DNA of 64,000 nt from an uncultured Eubacteriales bacterium (GTDB lineage Bacteria; Bacillota; Clostridia; Oscillospirales; CAG-272), in the NCBI GenBank assembly GCA_934446065.1, contig CAKSDP010000008.1:18142-82141 (forward strand), read 5' to 3'. Positions 1-8,092 of the stretch are shown piece by piece. The notes under the pieces are model-generated. The model did no database searches and was not told the origin of the DNA. It saw only the letters and a list, made by a program, of their open reading frames with translations. The stretch's first letter is position 1; each line of letters starts with the position of its first letter. A program made the position numbers and the translations under genes.

Positions 1-517
1 CGCGGTCGGATGCGGAAAAAAGCGTCGGCGCGCCCTCAGTGGTAAGGCACTGGAATATCGCCGAATGCTCACTGTCAACGGGTATCATTTCGCCGCAGCT
101 CAGTCGAAGTCTGTCGCGAATAAGCTCGCCTGCGGCGATCACCGCTTCCTTGTTCGCCATCGCAATGCGGGTCGGAGTTGACGCGGCAGCGAGCGCTGCT
201 GTTGTTCCCGCAAGTCCCGCTATCGCGTGTACGGTAACATCGGCGGGGCTTATACGCAGGTATGACAGAATCGCCTCGTCGCCGAAATCGACGGAAATGC
301 CTGTTCCCGCAAGGAGATCGCGAAGTGCTGCGGCAGCCGACTCATCCTCCATTATGCATATCTCGGGCGAGAGCATACGCGCCAGCTGCGCCATCTTTGT
401 ATAGTTCTTTCCGGCGCATAGCATTTTCACCGGCCAGCCGAGGGAAGCGGCGACATCGCACGCCTGTATTCCGACTGATCCCGTTGCGCCGAGCACCGTC
501 AGTGTTTTTGATGTCAT
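1..517 (-). CDS. dxr: 1-deoxy-D-xylulose-5-phosphate reductoisomerase, N-terminal part (gene runs off the window)
   Basis: Converts DXP to 2-C-methyl-D-erythritol 4-phosphate with NADPH, the committed step of the non-mevalonate isoprenoid pathway, in the cytosol. Only the first ~172 residues lie in the window. The N-terminal NADPH-binding glycine motif reads LGATGSVG, followed further on by NKEAVIAAGELI and the metal/substrate motif VDSEHSAIFQCL, all family hallmarks. The start ATG at 517 follows CGGAGAATCT. It sits 18 nt after cdsA in the usual uppS-cdsA-dxr order, which links undecaprenyl-phosphate precursors and phospholipid supply. The C-terminal domain lies beyond position 1, so completeness cannot be judged. 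Confidence 0.93.
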   Translation of the reverse strand, partial: MTSKTLTVLGATGSVGIQACDVAASLGWPVKMLCAGKNYTKMAQLARMLSPEICIMEDESAAAALRDLLAGTGISVDFGDEAILSYLRISPADVTVHAIAGLAGTTAALAAASTPTRIAMANKEAVIAAGELIRDRLRLSCGEMIPVDSEHSAIFQCLTTEGAPTLFSASDR

Positions 518-535
518 AGATTCTCCGAATAAAAA

Positions 536-1384
536 TTAAAGCTCGTGTACCGACACATACTGCAAAAAGAAGCTGATGAGCAGTATGAGCGGAGACGTCA
601 GAAGCACGGAATCAAGCCGGTCGAGCACGCCGCCGTGACCGGGAAAAATGAATCCGTAGTCCTTCACGCCGTATTTACGTTTTATAAGAGATGCAAGGAG
701 GTCGCCGATCTGCGAGAGTGCGGCGACTGCCGCTCCGGCGACAAATGCTCCCGCATAGTGCGGAAGATCGGCGCCGTAGCCGTTTGCGTGAAGCGCGGCA
801 TATGCGAATATTACGCTGCACAATGCTGCGCCCACAATTCCGCCGATACTTCCCTCGACGGTTTTCTTCGGGCTGACATCCGGTATAAGCTTATGTTTTC
901 CGAAGAAAACGCCGACAAAATACGCAAATGTATCGCTGAGAAGCGGCAGTACGATCGCAACGAGGTACAGATACTCGCCGAGGAAATTCTCCCGGAGGAG
1001 TATGAGCGCCGAAAAGCATGACGCCACATAATACACGCCGCCGAACGTTGCAAAAAGCTCATCGACCGGATATTTCCCGTGTGAGAACAGCGAGATCGAC
1101 GCAAGCCAGACGAAAAGCGTGATCGTTGCGCCGATATAGGTCCACGCGAAAAGATCGCGCGCGGGCATGAAATATTTTGCCGATGCGCAGATAACAAGCG
1201 TATACAGATACGCCGGAATCTGCACGGCGATATGCTTACCCTCGCCGACGCAGCGCAGCATCTCCCACACGCCGATGAGCGCAAGGAGAGTACACATGAT
1301 GGCGAATATGGGTGTGTACGAATATATGCAGACCGGGATTGCCAGCGCGATCAGCACCGCTCCGGTAATGATCCGTTTTTTCAT
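536..1384 (-). CDS. cdsA: Phosphatidate cytidylyltransferase (CDP-diacylglycerol synthase)
   Basis: Integral membrane enzyme that makes CDP-diacylglycerol from phosphatidate and CTP, the branch point to phosphatidylglycerol and related lipids. About 282 residues, mostly hydrophobic helices. The C-terminal family signature is recognisable: SPKKTVEGSIGG in the middle, then QIGDLLASLIKRKYGVKDYG and the FPGHGGVLDRLDS motif. The ATG at 1384 is chosen because GGGGGAC lies 3 nt before it; an upstream in-frame start at 1408 would overlap uppS and has no better ribosome site. Flanked by uppS and dxr in the standard order. Confidence 0.95.
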   Translation of the reverse strand: MKKRIITGAVLIALAIPVCIYSYTPIFAIMCTLLALIGVWEMLRCVGEGKHIAVQIPAYLYTLVICASAKYFMPARDLFAWTYIGATITLFVWLASISLFSHGKYPVDELFATFGGVYYVASCFSALILLRENFLGEYLYLVAIVLPLLSDTFAYFVGVFFGKHKLIPDVSPKKTVEGSIGGIVGAALCSVIFAYAALHANGYGADLPHYAGAFVAGAAVAALSQIGDLLASLIKRKYGVKDYGFIFPGHGGVLDRLDSVLLTSPLILLISFFLQYVSVHEL

Positions 1385-1404
1385 AAAGTCCCCCAAATTA
1401 CAGA

Positions 1405-2160
1405 TCACTTGACGGCGCCGTATTTACGGCGTCTTTTCGAGAACTCGGCAATCGCAACCGCGAGCACATCGTCACCGAAATCAGGCCAAAGCGTATCTGT
1501 GAAATAGAATTCGGAATATGCCGCCTGCCACAGGAGAAAGTTCGATATGCGTATCTCACCCGCGGTGCGCACGATAAGGTCGGGATCACCGCCGGAGAGC
1601 GCAGTGTACATCTTCTCAGACAGCATATCCTCGGTGATAACGGTTGCACCCGATTCTGCCAGAAGTGTTGCCGCTCTTGCGATCTCGGCGCGTCCGCCGT
1701 AGTTTATCGCGAGATTAACCTGAAGGCGGCAGTCCTTTGTGATCGACTCAAGATGGCGGCATTTTTCAGCCATTTCCGTTCCGATGCCGTCCACATCGCC
1801 GATGAACGTAAAGCGGATATTGTTTTCCTCACGGTCGCGCTCGGCATCGGCGATATAGTCGTCGAGAATGCGCATGAGAGCGGCGATCTCCTTTGCGGGG
1901 CGGAGCTTCAAATTCTCCGTTGACAGTGCGTAGACGGTCACGGTTCCGATACCGAGATCGTGCGCACGGCTGAGAATATGGCGGAATGCTGCCGCACCTC
2001 GTGCGTGGCCCGCCTCACGGGGAAGCCCCTTGGAGGTTGCCCAACGCCCGTTTCCGTCCATGATGAACGCGATATGGTTCAGACCGGACTCGCGTATCAG
2101 CTTTCGCTGTTCATCATCGGTGAGTGTCTTTTTTCTGAAAAGTGACATGTTTGTGACCAT
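1405..2160 (-). CDS. uppS: Isoprenyl (undecaprenyl) diphosphate synthase
   Basis: Cis-prenyltransferase that condenses isopentenyl diphosphates onto farnesyl diphosphate, giving the C55 carrier lipid used for peptidoglycan and for the polysaccharide made by the 23-41 kb operon. The diagnostic motif IAFIMDGNGRWA, with the catalytic Asp, is near residue 31, and the C-terminal RTAGEIRISNFLLWQ and ELYFT-like (SEFYFTDTLWPDF) motifs are present. About 251 residues, normal for the family. Two starts are possible (ATG 2160 or ATG 2148); neither has a strong Shine-Dalgarno, and 2160 has a purine-rich AAAGAAAG just before it. The cdsA start lies about 20 nt after its stop. Confidence 0.95.
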   Translation of the reverse strand: MVTNMSLFRKKTLTDDEQRKLIRESGLNHIAFIMDGNGRWATSKGLPREAGHARGAAAFRHILSRAHDLGIGTVTVYALSTENLKLRPAKEIAALMRILDDYIADAERDREENNIRFTFIGDVDGIGTEMAEKCRHLESITKDCRLQVNLAINYGGRAEIARAATLLAESGATVITEDMLSEKMYTALSGGDPDLIVRTAGEIRISNFLLWQAAYSEFYFTDTLWPDFGDDVLAVAIAEFSKRRRKYGAVK

Positions 2161-2257
2161 TACTTTCTTTGCATTTGCGCCTGTCTCCCGTTATGCCGCT
2201 TGATTGCCGAAAAAAGCATAGACGGGGTTACGTGTGCATCCGAGCGCCTGACAGACG

Positions 2258-2299
2258 AAACGCCTCCAATCCACAGTATGGGTTAAGGAGGCGTTTTTT
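2258..2299. terminator. Hairpin between frr and uppS
   Basis: AAACGCCTCC pairs perfectly with GGAGGCGTTT. A T-run follows on the plus strand; on the minus strand only TTTCGTC follows. For the minus-strand frr transcript it would be a weak terminator or a processing/attenuation site rather than a strong stop. The rest of the 155-nt gap shows nothing else clear. Confidence 0.5.
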
Positions 2300-2315
2300 A
2301 TAGATTCGATAGTCC

Positions 2316-2870
2316 TCAGATGGACATGACTTCCTTATTCTTAGCGTCGTTTACAGCCTCAGTCTCCTTGATATACTTGTCGGTGAGGTCCTGGATCGTC
2401 TTCTCGGACTGCTTCAGCTCGTCCTCATTCATCTCGCCGTTCTTCTTCATATCCTTGCACTTATCGTTTGCTTCGCGGCGAACGTTGCGGATCGCGACCT
2501 TTGCGTCCTCAGCCATCTTGGAAACCTGCTTCTGGATCTCCTTACGTCTTTCCTCGGTGAGCTGGGGGAAGATAAGGCGGAGCACCTTGCCGTCGTTCTG
2601 CGGGGTGATACCGACATCGGAGGCGAGAATCGCTTTCTCGATATTCTTGAGCGTTGATGCATCCCACGGCTGTACCACGAGCGTCTTGGGATCGGTCACC
2701 TTTACCTCTGCCACCTGATTGATGGGGGTAGGTGCGCCGTAGTAATCAACGGTAACCTTCGACAGAACATTTGCATTTGCGCGGCCGACGCGGATGGACG
2801 CGAGGTTCTCCTCGAGTGCGGCGATCGCTTTCTTCATTTTCTCTTCGGTATGCTTTATATCGTATTTCAT
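2316..2870 (-). CDS. frr: Ribosome recycling factor
   Basis: Splits post-termination ribosomes together with EF-G. Length of 184 residues is exactly typical. Family features seen: N-terminal SIRVGRANANVL, central YYGAPTPINQVA, and the highly charged C-terminal helix with LTEERRKE. The ATG at 2870 follows AAGGAG at good spacing. It lies 25 nt after pyrH, the usual bacterial arrangement, and the two are probably one transcript starting at the promoter at 3648-3676. Confidence 0.97.
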   Translation of the reverse strand: MKYDIKHTEEKMKKAIAALEENLASIRVGRANANVLSKVTVDYYGAPTPINQVAEVKVTDPKTLVVQPWDASTLKNIEKAILASDVGITPQNDGKVLRLIFPQLTEERRKEIQKQVSKMAEDAKVAIRNVRREANDKCKDMKKNGEMNEDELKQSEKTIQDLTDKYIKETEAVNDAKNKEVMSI

Positions 2871-2895
2871 GTCAATTCTCCTTGTGTTTTATTTT

Positions 2896-3609
2896 TTATT
2901 TTACGATAGTGCCGAGGGATTCACCCATAACGACACGCCGGATATTCTCGGACTTATCGAGACCGAACATATGGATCGTCATATGATTATCCTGCGCAAA
3001 GGAAGCGGCGGTAGCGTCGATCGCGGACAGGTGATTCGAGAGGATGTAGTCATAATCGACGTTTGAGAGCTTCTTTGCGTCGGGATTCTTTCTCGGGTCG
3101 TCTGTATAAAGAGCATCAATGTTCTTCGCCATGAGGATCGCATCCGCGCAGATCTCGGCTCCTCTGAGCACCGATGCGGTATCGGTCGAGAAGAACGGCA
3201 CGCCCATTCCGCAGGCGAAGATAACGGGACGTCCCTTTTCCATATGACGCACGGCAAGATCGCGGTCATACGTTTCCGCAAAGCCCTCCATCTGTACCGC
3301 AGAAAGCACGCGTGCGTCAACCCCGATGAAATTGAACGCAGACTTGATCGCGAGAGCGTTGATGGTGGTTGCAAGCATTCCCATGTGATCGGCAAGGCTG
3401 CGTTCCATACCGCCGCCCTTTTTGCCTCGCCAGATATTGCCCGCGCCGACGACGATACCGAACTGGACTTCATCCTTGATGCACTCGGCGATGACCGAGC
3501 AGACCTCCGCTATATATGTGTGATTGAGGATCTCGCCGTCGCCGGACAGCGCCTCCCCAGAGAGCTTCAGGAGCACTCTTTTATATTCCGGTTTCTTCTG
3601 ATCCCCCAT
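2896..3609 (-). CDS. pyrH: UMP kinase
   Basis: Phosphorylates UMP to UDP; the hexameric bacterial enzyme of the amino-acid-kinase fold. Signatures: KRVLLKLSGEAL at the N-terminus, GIVVGAGNIWRG for phosphate/UMP binding, and TDTASVLRGAEICADAILMA for the nucleotide site. The start is ambiguous between ATG 3609 and ATG 3621. The only ribosome site (AAAAGGA) directly abuts 3621 and is 12 nt from 3609; 3609 matches family lengths better. It is transcribed with frr from a promoter just upstream and separated from tsf by that gene's terminator. Confidence 0.96.
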   Translation of the reverse strand: MGDQKKPEYKRVLLKLSGEALSGDGEILNHTYIAEVCSVIAECIKDEVQFGIVVGAGNIWRGKKGGGMERSLADHMGMLATTINALAIKSAFNFIGVDARVLSAVQMEGFAETYDRDLAVRHMEKGRPVIFACGMGVPFFSTDTASVLRGAEICADAILMAKNIDALYTDDPRKNPDAKKLSNVDYDYILSNHLSAIDATAASFAQDNHMTIHMFGLDKSENIRRVVMGESLGTIVK

Positions 3610-3647
3610 ATGATCGACCATTCCTTTTCTAATATTTTACCGCATAT

Positions 3648-3676
3648 ATTTTACATCAAAAAGGCGCTTTTGTAAA
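3648..3676 (-). promoter_or_regulatory. Sigma-A-type promoter for pyrH-frr
   Basis: On the minus strand TTTACA, 17-nt spacer, TAAAAT. It lies between the tsf terminator and the pyrH start, so it would drive pyrH-frr. Confidence 0.6.
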
Positions 3677-3733
3677 TATATATTCGCAAATTTTATGGTT
3701 TCAGGGGAAAATATCGCTTATAGCGCAAAAAAA

Positions 3734-3759
3734 GACTGCCGCATAAACACACGGCAGTC
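3734..3759 (-). terminator. Rho-independent terminator of rpsB-tsf
   Basis: GACTGCCG/CGGCAGTC stem with a 10-nt loop, followed on the minus strand by seven T residues. It lies about 18 nt after the tsf stop. Confidence 0.85.
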
Positions 3760-3776
3760 CGTTTTGTATATAAAAA

Positions 3777-4697
3777 TTACTTAAGCATGCTTGCGATCTC
3801 GTCGCCGAAGTTGTCTTCCTTCTTCTGGAGACCCTCGCCCTTCTCGTAGCACCAGTAGCCTACGAGCTCGATCTTGCCGCCGAACTCCTTAGCGGTGTTC
3901 TCAACATACTTACCGACGCTGATGGAATCATCCTTGACATAAGCCTGCTCGGTAAGGCAGTTCTTCTCATAGAACTTAGCGATACGACCGACAACCATCT
4001 TCTCGATGATATTTGCGGGCTTAGTTGCGTTCTTGGGATCGTTCTTGATCTGAGTCATGAGGATCTCTTTCTCCTCATTGAGGTCAGCCTCGGGAACAGA
4101 CTCCTTGTTGAGATAGAGCACAGGCATTGCAGCGACCTGCAGTGCGACGTTGTGTGCGAACTCAGCAAATCCGGGGTTGTTCTTAGCGGTGTCGTCAGCG
4201 TCAAACTTTACGATAACGCCGGTAGTGCCCTTGCCGTGGATGTAGGTGCTGACAGTACCCTCAACGATAACAAAGCGGCGAATGTGCATATTCTCGCCGA
4301 TGGTGAAGATCATGTCCTTCAGCTTTCCCTCGACGGTGAAATCGGTGTCCAGATACTGGAGACCCATAAGTGCATCGAGATCAGCGGGCTTGTGAGCGAC
4401 GATGGTCTTGAGGATGCCTGCAACGAAAGCCTTAAAGGTATCGTTCTTTGCAACGAAGTCGGTCTCGGCGTTAACCTCGATCATAGCGGTGGTGTCGCCC
4501 TCGGTAAGGATATCTACAACGCCCTCGGAAGCGATACGGTCAGCCTTCTTTGCAGCAACGGAAAGTCCCTTCTCACGAAGGATCTTTACTGCCTCGTCGA
4601 AATCGCCGTTTGCCTCTGTGAGAGCCTTTTTGCACTCCATCATGCCGCATCCGGTCTTAGCTCTGAGATCGGATACCATTTTAGCAGAAATAGCCAT
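3777..4697 (-). CDS. tsf: Elongation factor Ts
   Basis: Guanine-nucleotide exchange factor for EF-Tu. The N-terminal UBA-like domain reads VSDLRAKTGCGMMECKKAL, and the TDFVAKND motif of the core domain is present. 306 residues, normal length. The start ATG at 4697 follows an AGGAG ribosome site. Cotranscribed with rpsB (46 nt apart) and closed by a strong terminator. Confidence 0.97.
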   Translation of the reverse strand: MAISAKMVSDLRAKTGCGMMECKKALTEANGDFDEAVKILREKGLSVAAKKADRIASEGVVDILTEGDTTAMIEVNAETDFVAKNDTFKAFVAGILKTIVAHKPADLDALMGLQYLDTDFTVEGKLKDMIFTIGENMHIRRFVIVEGTVSTYIHGKGTTGVIVKFDADDTAKNNPGFAEFAHNVALQVAAMPVLYLNKESVPEADLNEEKEILMTQIKNDPKNATKPANIIEKMVVGRIAKFYEKNCLTEQAYVKDDSISVGKYVENTAKEFGGKIELVGYWCYEKGEGLQKKEDNFGDEIASMLK

Positions 4698-4743
4698 TTT
4701 TATATCTCCTGTCTTTTTAGTATTTCGATAAAGTAAGATAGAC

Positions 4744-5493
4744 TTACGCCTCAGCGTCCTCGGCAGCCTCTGCCTCGGTCTTTTCAGCCTCAGCAGCCTC
4801 GCTTGCCTGCTCGCCCTGCTTGCCCTCGATCACTGCATCAGCGATAACGGAGGAGATAAGGCGGATAGCGCGGATAGCGTCATCGTTACCGGGGATGATG
4901 TAGTCTGCATCATCAGGGTCGCAGTTGGTATCAACGATCGCGATTACCGGAATACCGAGCTTCTTAGCCTCAAGAACTGCGTTGTGCTCTTTTCTGGGGT
5001 CAACGATAAAGATAGCGGAAGGGAGCTTCTCCATGGTCTTGATACCGCCGAGGTTGCGCTCGAGGTTAGCCATTTCCTTCTGGAGGGTCGCAACTTCCTT
5101 CTTGGGGAGCATATCAAACGTGCCGTCCTCCTGCATCTTCTCGAGAGAGTTGAGACGGTTGATGCTCATCTTGATGGTCTTGTAGTTGGTGAGCATTCCG
5201 CCGAGCCAACGTACGTTTACGAAATACATTCCGCATCTCTCAGCTTCCTCACGGATAGCGTCGGATGCCTGCTTCTTTGTGCCGACGAAGAGGATGGTGC
5301 CGCCCTCAGCGGATACCTCACGCGCGAACATATAAGCCTCCTCGAACTTTTTGATGGTCTTCTGGAGGTCGATGATGTAGATACCGTTGCGCTCGGTAAA
5401 GATGTACTCTGCCATCTTCGGGTTCCAACGTCTGGTGTGATGTCCGAAATGAACACCTGCTTCAAGAAGCTGCTTGATTGATACGATAGACAT
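4744..5493 (-). CDS. rpsB: 30S ribosomal protein S2
   Basis: Small-subunit protein S2. The N-terminus reads MSIVSIKQLLEAGVHFGHHT, the universal S2 signature, and the core contains GTKKQASDAI, RWLGGMLTNYKTI and the PRKEHNAVLEAKKLGIP region. An acidic Ala/Glu-rich C-terminal tail (about residues 230-249) extends past the core, as in some Clostridia. The start at 5493 is fixed by GGAGG 8 nt upstream and by homology; longer in-frame starts would read through the structured leader. Confidence 0.98.
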   Translation of the reverse strand: MSIVSIKQLLEAGVHFGHHTRRWNPKMAEYIFTERNGIYIIDLQKTIKKFEEAYMFAREVSAEGGTILFVGTKKQASDAIREEAERCGMYFVNVRWLGGMLTNYKTIKMSINRLNSLEKMQEDGTFDMLPKKEVATLQKEMANLERNLGGIKTMEKLPSAIFIVDPRKEHNAVLEAKKLGIPVIAIVDTNCDPDDADYIIPGNDDAIRAIRLISSVIADAVIEGKQGEQASEAAEAEKTEAEAAEDAEA

Positions 5494-5605
5494 TATAATG
5501 TCCTCCTTCGGTTTTTCCACCATGCGGCGGGATGTGCAGCCATATGGCACCGGCACGTCCTTACGGTCGCATGTGTGTAATTATTCTGTACGCTGTCGCA
5601 TACGC
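5494..5605 (-). promoter_or_regulatory. Structured 5' leader of rpsB, candidate S2 autoregulatory leader
   Basis: Between the promoter and rpsB the transcript can form a long-range stem (CATGCG at 5568-5573 with CGCATG at 5521-5526). It encloses GTGC/GCAC and a GCCATATGGC inner hairpin. Leaders of this kind regulate S2 operons in many bacteria; assignment to a known leader family is an inference. Confidence 0.45.
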
Positions 5606-5610
5606 TGTTA

Positions 5611-5639
5611 ATTATAGCATATGCATTCTTCTTAATCAA
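5611..5639 (-). promoter_or_regulatory. Promoter of rpsB-tsf
   Basis: On the minus strand TTGATT, 17-nt spacer, TATAAT. Transcription would begin near 5605, leaving a ~110-nt leader. Confidence 0.75.
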
Positions 5640-5673
5640 TAGCTATTCGCGTGTTCACAAAAAATTTACAATA

Positions 5674-5979
5674 TCACATCCACCAGCGCTTCTTTTTCGG
5701 CTGCGGGCAACACTCACAGCCCGACGGAGACGGTGGAGGTGGCGACGGCACCTCGGCAAGGATCGTATCGGCGCCGATCTTCACGATTTTGTCCCAAGGG
5801 ATACGCACCTCGCCGCACGGCTTCCCGAACCCGAATCTCTGCAACCGTTCCGTAACAAACAGCGCGACAAGCCTTCCGTCGCAGGCGTCGATCTCATAAT
5901 CCGTGATATATCCGAGGCACTTACCGTCACAGGTATTCACAACTGCCTTTTCTTCAAGCTCATCAGTTCTGCACCCCAT
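5674..5979 (-). CDS. YlmC/YmxH-family PRC-barrel protein
   Basis: About 101 residues. The body matches the small PRC-barrel YlmC/YmxH family common in endospore formers: LEEKAVVNTCDGKCLGYITD, then a central strand region and GEVRIPWDKIVKIGADTILA. The role of this family is poorly known; a sporulation link is family knowledge only. The C-terminus is unusual: a proline-rich stretch (PSPPPPSPSG), then CECC and a basic, Trp-rich end (KKKRWWM). The ATG at 5979 is chosen for its strong GGAGGG site 4-5 nt upstream. It is a single gene between the rpmA terminator and the rpsB promoter. Confidence 0.8.
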   Translation of the reverse strand: MGCRTDELEEKAVVNTCDGKCLGYITDYEIDACDGRLVALFVTERLQRFGFGKPCGEVRIPWDKIVKIGADTILAEVPSPPPPSPSGCECCPQPKKKRWWM

Positions 5980-6049
5980 AATTCCCTCCTGCATATGATA
6001 ATTTTTCATCGTATTATATGCAGCAGCGGAAAGAGGATTGACAAAAAGA

Positions 6050-6077
6050 AAGCACCACGCAGAGACGCATGGTGCTT
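6050..6077 (-). terminator. Terminator after rplU-prp-rpmA
   Basis: AAGCACCA pairs with TGGTGCTT. On the minus strand it is followed by TTTCTTTTTG. It lies about 15 nt after the rpmA stop. Confidence 0.75.
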
Positions 6078-6091
6078 CTTCTCGTCTTGGC

Positions 6092-6373
6092 TTATTCAGC
6101 AGCGTAAACGCTGACCTGCTTCTTACCGCCGGAAATGTGCTCAAACTTGACCTTTCCGCCGATGAGAGCGAACAGAGTGTCATCAGATCCGCGACCGACA
6201 TTGTTGCCGGGATGGATCTTGGTGCCTCTCTGGCGAACGATAATGTTGCCTGCGAGGACTGCCTGACCGTCTGCCTTCTTTACGCCGAGTCTCTTGGACT
6301 CGCTGTCGCGTCCGTTCTTAGTAGAACCGACACCCTTTTTATGAGCGAAATACTGTAATCCGATTCTGATCAT
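6092..6373 (-). CDS. rpmA: 50S ribosomal protein L27 with Prp-cleavable N-terminal extension
   Basis: Large-subunit protein near the peptidyl-transferase centre. Residues KKGVGSTKNGRDSESKRLG and IVRQRGTKIHPG are the family core. The N-terminus begins MIRIGLQYFAHKKG; the Firmicutes-type extension with the LQ(F/Y)F|A site is normally removed by the Prp protease. That protease is encoded directly upstream (gap of 3 nt), so the processing system is complete here. 93 residues, normal. Confidence 0.97.
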   Translation of the reverse strand: MIRIGLQYFAHKKGVGSTKNGRDSESKRLGVKKADGQAVLAGNIIVRQRGTKIHPGNNVGRGSDDTLFALIGGKVKFEHISGGKKQVSVYAAE

Positions 6374-6376
6374 TTT

Positions 6377-6763
6377 TCAAATCTCCTTATTGTTATGTTG
6401 CAAGCTCTCGTTTTCGTCGTCGCACACATCGACCTCAAGGAACTCGTAATACTCCTCAACAAGATCGTTGAGCTGGTAGAAGTAGCCCATGATAAGTCCG
6501 CCAATAGCGTATCTCTTGCGCTCGTCATCCTCATATTCGGGGAGAGCGCCGCGTGCTGTGAACGAAATATTCGCCGAATCTTCCGCGATGGTATACTCGA
6601 TATCCGAAGCGTACGACACCTCGATTGTGTTCATAATGAGCATTGTCATAGCCGAGAGCGCCGCGCAAAGCACGTCGTCACCCGACTCGCCGTACTCGGT
6701 ATGGCCATACTCATCGAACCCGTAGAATATGCCGTCTCTGCGCCGAAAAACGATGCGTGTCAT
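6377..6763 (-). CDS. prp: Ribosomal-processing cysteine protease Prp
   Basis: Cuts the N-terminal extension of L27 before assembly, as established for the YsxB/Prp family in Firmicutes. The catalytic His is in GHTEYGESGDD (about residue 21) and the Cys in DDVLCAALSAM (about residue 33), with the expected spacing. 128 residues; the C-terminal ~20 residues are acidic and longer than in many homologues. It sits between rplU and rpmA with 1-3 nt gaps, the diagnostic position. Confidence 0.92.
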   Translation of the reverse strand: MTRIVFRRRDGIFYGFDEYGHTEYGESGDDVLCAALSAMTMLIMNTIEVSYASDIEYTIAEDSANISFTARGALPEYEDDERKRYAIGGLIMGYFYQLNDLVEEYYEFLEVDVCDDENESLQHNNKEI

Positions 6764-6764
6764 C

Positions 6765-7076
6765 TTAGCCTTCGATCTTCTCGATCTGAACCTTAGTGTA
6801 AGCCTGTCTGTGACCGATCTTACGCTTCTCGTTCTTCTTCGGCTTGTAGGTCATAACATAGATCTTACGGCCGAGCCCGTTCTTTACAACGGTTCCCGTT
6901 ACCTTTGCGCCGGATACATAGGGAGTGCCGGCACTGAATCCGGAATCGTTTGATACAGCAAGCACGTTGTCGAATACGACACTTTCGCCCTCTGCTGCAT
7001 TCAGCTTCTCAATGAAGATGACATCTCCTTCATTGACCTTGTACTGCTTTCCGCCCGTCTCGATTACTGCAAACAC
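6765..7076 (-). CDS. rplU: 50S ribosomal protein L21
   Basis: Large-subunit protein. The N-terminal FAVIETGGKQYKVNEGD and C-terminal KKNEKRKIGHRQAYTKV are family signatures; 103 residues is the standard length. The start is taken as GTG at 7076, placed 6 nt after GAGGTG and giving the standard N-terminus. An in-frame GTG at 7085 would add three residues and overlap the ribosome site. First gene of the L21-Prp-L27 operon. Confidence 0.95.
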   Translation of the reverse strand: MFAVIETGGKQYKVNEGDVIFIEKLNAAEGESVVFDNVLAVSNDSGFSAGTPYVSGAKVTGTVVKNGLGRKIYVMTYKPKKNEKRKIGHRQAYTKVQIEKIEG

Positions 7077-7155
7077 GAAAAGCACCTCACTTTCATTATA
7101 AGCTCGCTAAGTACAGGCAAAGCTTGCGCTTTTTTAAGCCTGACATTATGCGTCA
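7077..7155 (-). promoter_or_regulatory. Leader of rplU, candidate L21 leader RNA
   Basis: The ~80-nt leader can form a stem CAGGC/GCCTG enclosing an AAAGC-GCTTT helix shortly after the transcription start. Structured L21 leaders are known in Firmicutes; identity here is inferred from position and folding only. Confidence 0.4.
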
Positions 7156-7161
7156 CCATGT

Positions 7162-7190
7162 ATTATATCAGCCGCACACCTGTTTGTCAA
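7162..7190 (-). promoter_or_regulatory. Promoter of rplU-prp-rpmA
   Basis: Consensus TTGACA, 17-nt spacer, TATAAT on the minus strand, 86 nt before the rplU start. Confidence 0.85.
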
Positions 7191-7237
7191 GTGAAAATTG
7201 CAAAGTTTTCACGATATCCGCGCATTTTCGGCACATA

Positions 7238-8092
7238 TCAGGCACGGGCGCTTCGTTTTGCTGCGGTAAGCGTATTTTCAAGCAGCATCGTTATGGTCAT
7301 AGGCCCTACCCCGCCGGGAACGGGGGTTATCATTGATGCGACCGGCTCCGCCGATGCGAAATCGACATCTCCGCAGAGCTTGCCGTCCGCGCGGCGGTTC
7401 ATTCCGACGTCGATCACAACTGAGCCGGGCTTTATCATATCTCCCGTGATAAAATCGGCGCGGCCGATGGCTACGACAAGTATGTCGGCGCGTCTTGTGA
7501 TCTCGGCAAGATTTTTAGTTTTCGAATGGCATACGCTCACCGTGCCGTTCGCGTGGAGCAGCAGCATTGCCTGCGGCTTGCCGACGATGTTGCTTCGTCC
7601 TACGACAACGCACTCCTTGCCGCAGACATCGACGCCCTCATGCTCGAGAAGCTTCATTACCCCTGCGGGCGTACACGGCAGAAAATCGTAATCGCCGAGC
7701 ATGATGCGACCGGTGTTCACGACGTGGAACGCATCAACGTCCTTCTCCGGCGGTATCGCGGCGATCACCGCCTGCTCGTCAAGTCCCGCCGGAAGAGGAA
7801 GCTGCACGAGTATTCCGTGGATCGCGTCGTCCTGCTTAAGCTCCTCAATCTTCGAGAGAAGCTCCGGCATTTTTGTATCTGCGGGCATCTCGATCACTTC
7901 CGAATGGAATCCCGCCTCGACGCACGCCTTCTTCTTGTTGCGGACGTACACCTTTGATGCCGGGTCTTCGCCGACGATAATTACCGCAAGTCCCGGAACA
8001 ATACCGGTCTTCTCTGTAAACTCCGCCGCGCGCGCGCGAATATCCTCGCGCACCTCTGCGGCGATCTTTTTTCCGTCAATCAGTTTCGCCAT
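7238..8092 (-). CDS. folD: Bifunctional methylene-THF dehydrogenase / methenyl-THF cyclohydrolase
   Basis: Interconverts 5,10-methylene-, methenyl- and 10-formyl-tetrahydrofolate in cytosolic one-carbon metabolism. Recognised by the substrate motif VYVRNKKKACVEAG with the catalytic Lys, GILVQLPLPAG, and the dinucleotide-binding VVVGRSNIVGKP; the C-terminal PGGVGPMTITMLLENT is also diagnostic. About 284 residues. ATG 8092 is chosen because GGAGG precedes it and the protein then starts MAKLIDGKKIA. The start overlaps the lgt tail by 17 nt, so translation is probably coupled. Confidence 0.97.
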   Translation of the reverse strand: MAKLIDGKKIAAEVREDIRARAAEFTEKTGIVPGLAVIIVGEDPASKVYVRNKKKACVEAGFHSEVIEMPADTKMPELLSKIEELKQDDAIHGILVQLPLPAGLDEQAVIAAIPPEKDVDAFHVVNTGRIMLGDYDFLPCTPAGVMKLLEHEGVDVCGKECVVVGRSNIVGKPQAMLLLHANGTVSVCHSKTKNLAEITRRADILVVAIGRADFITGDMIKPGSVVIDVGMNRRADGKLCGDVDFASAEPVASMITPVPGGVGPMTITMLLENTLTAAKRSARA

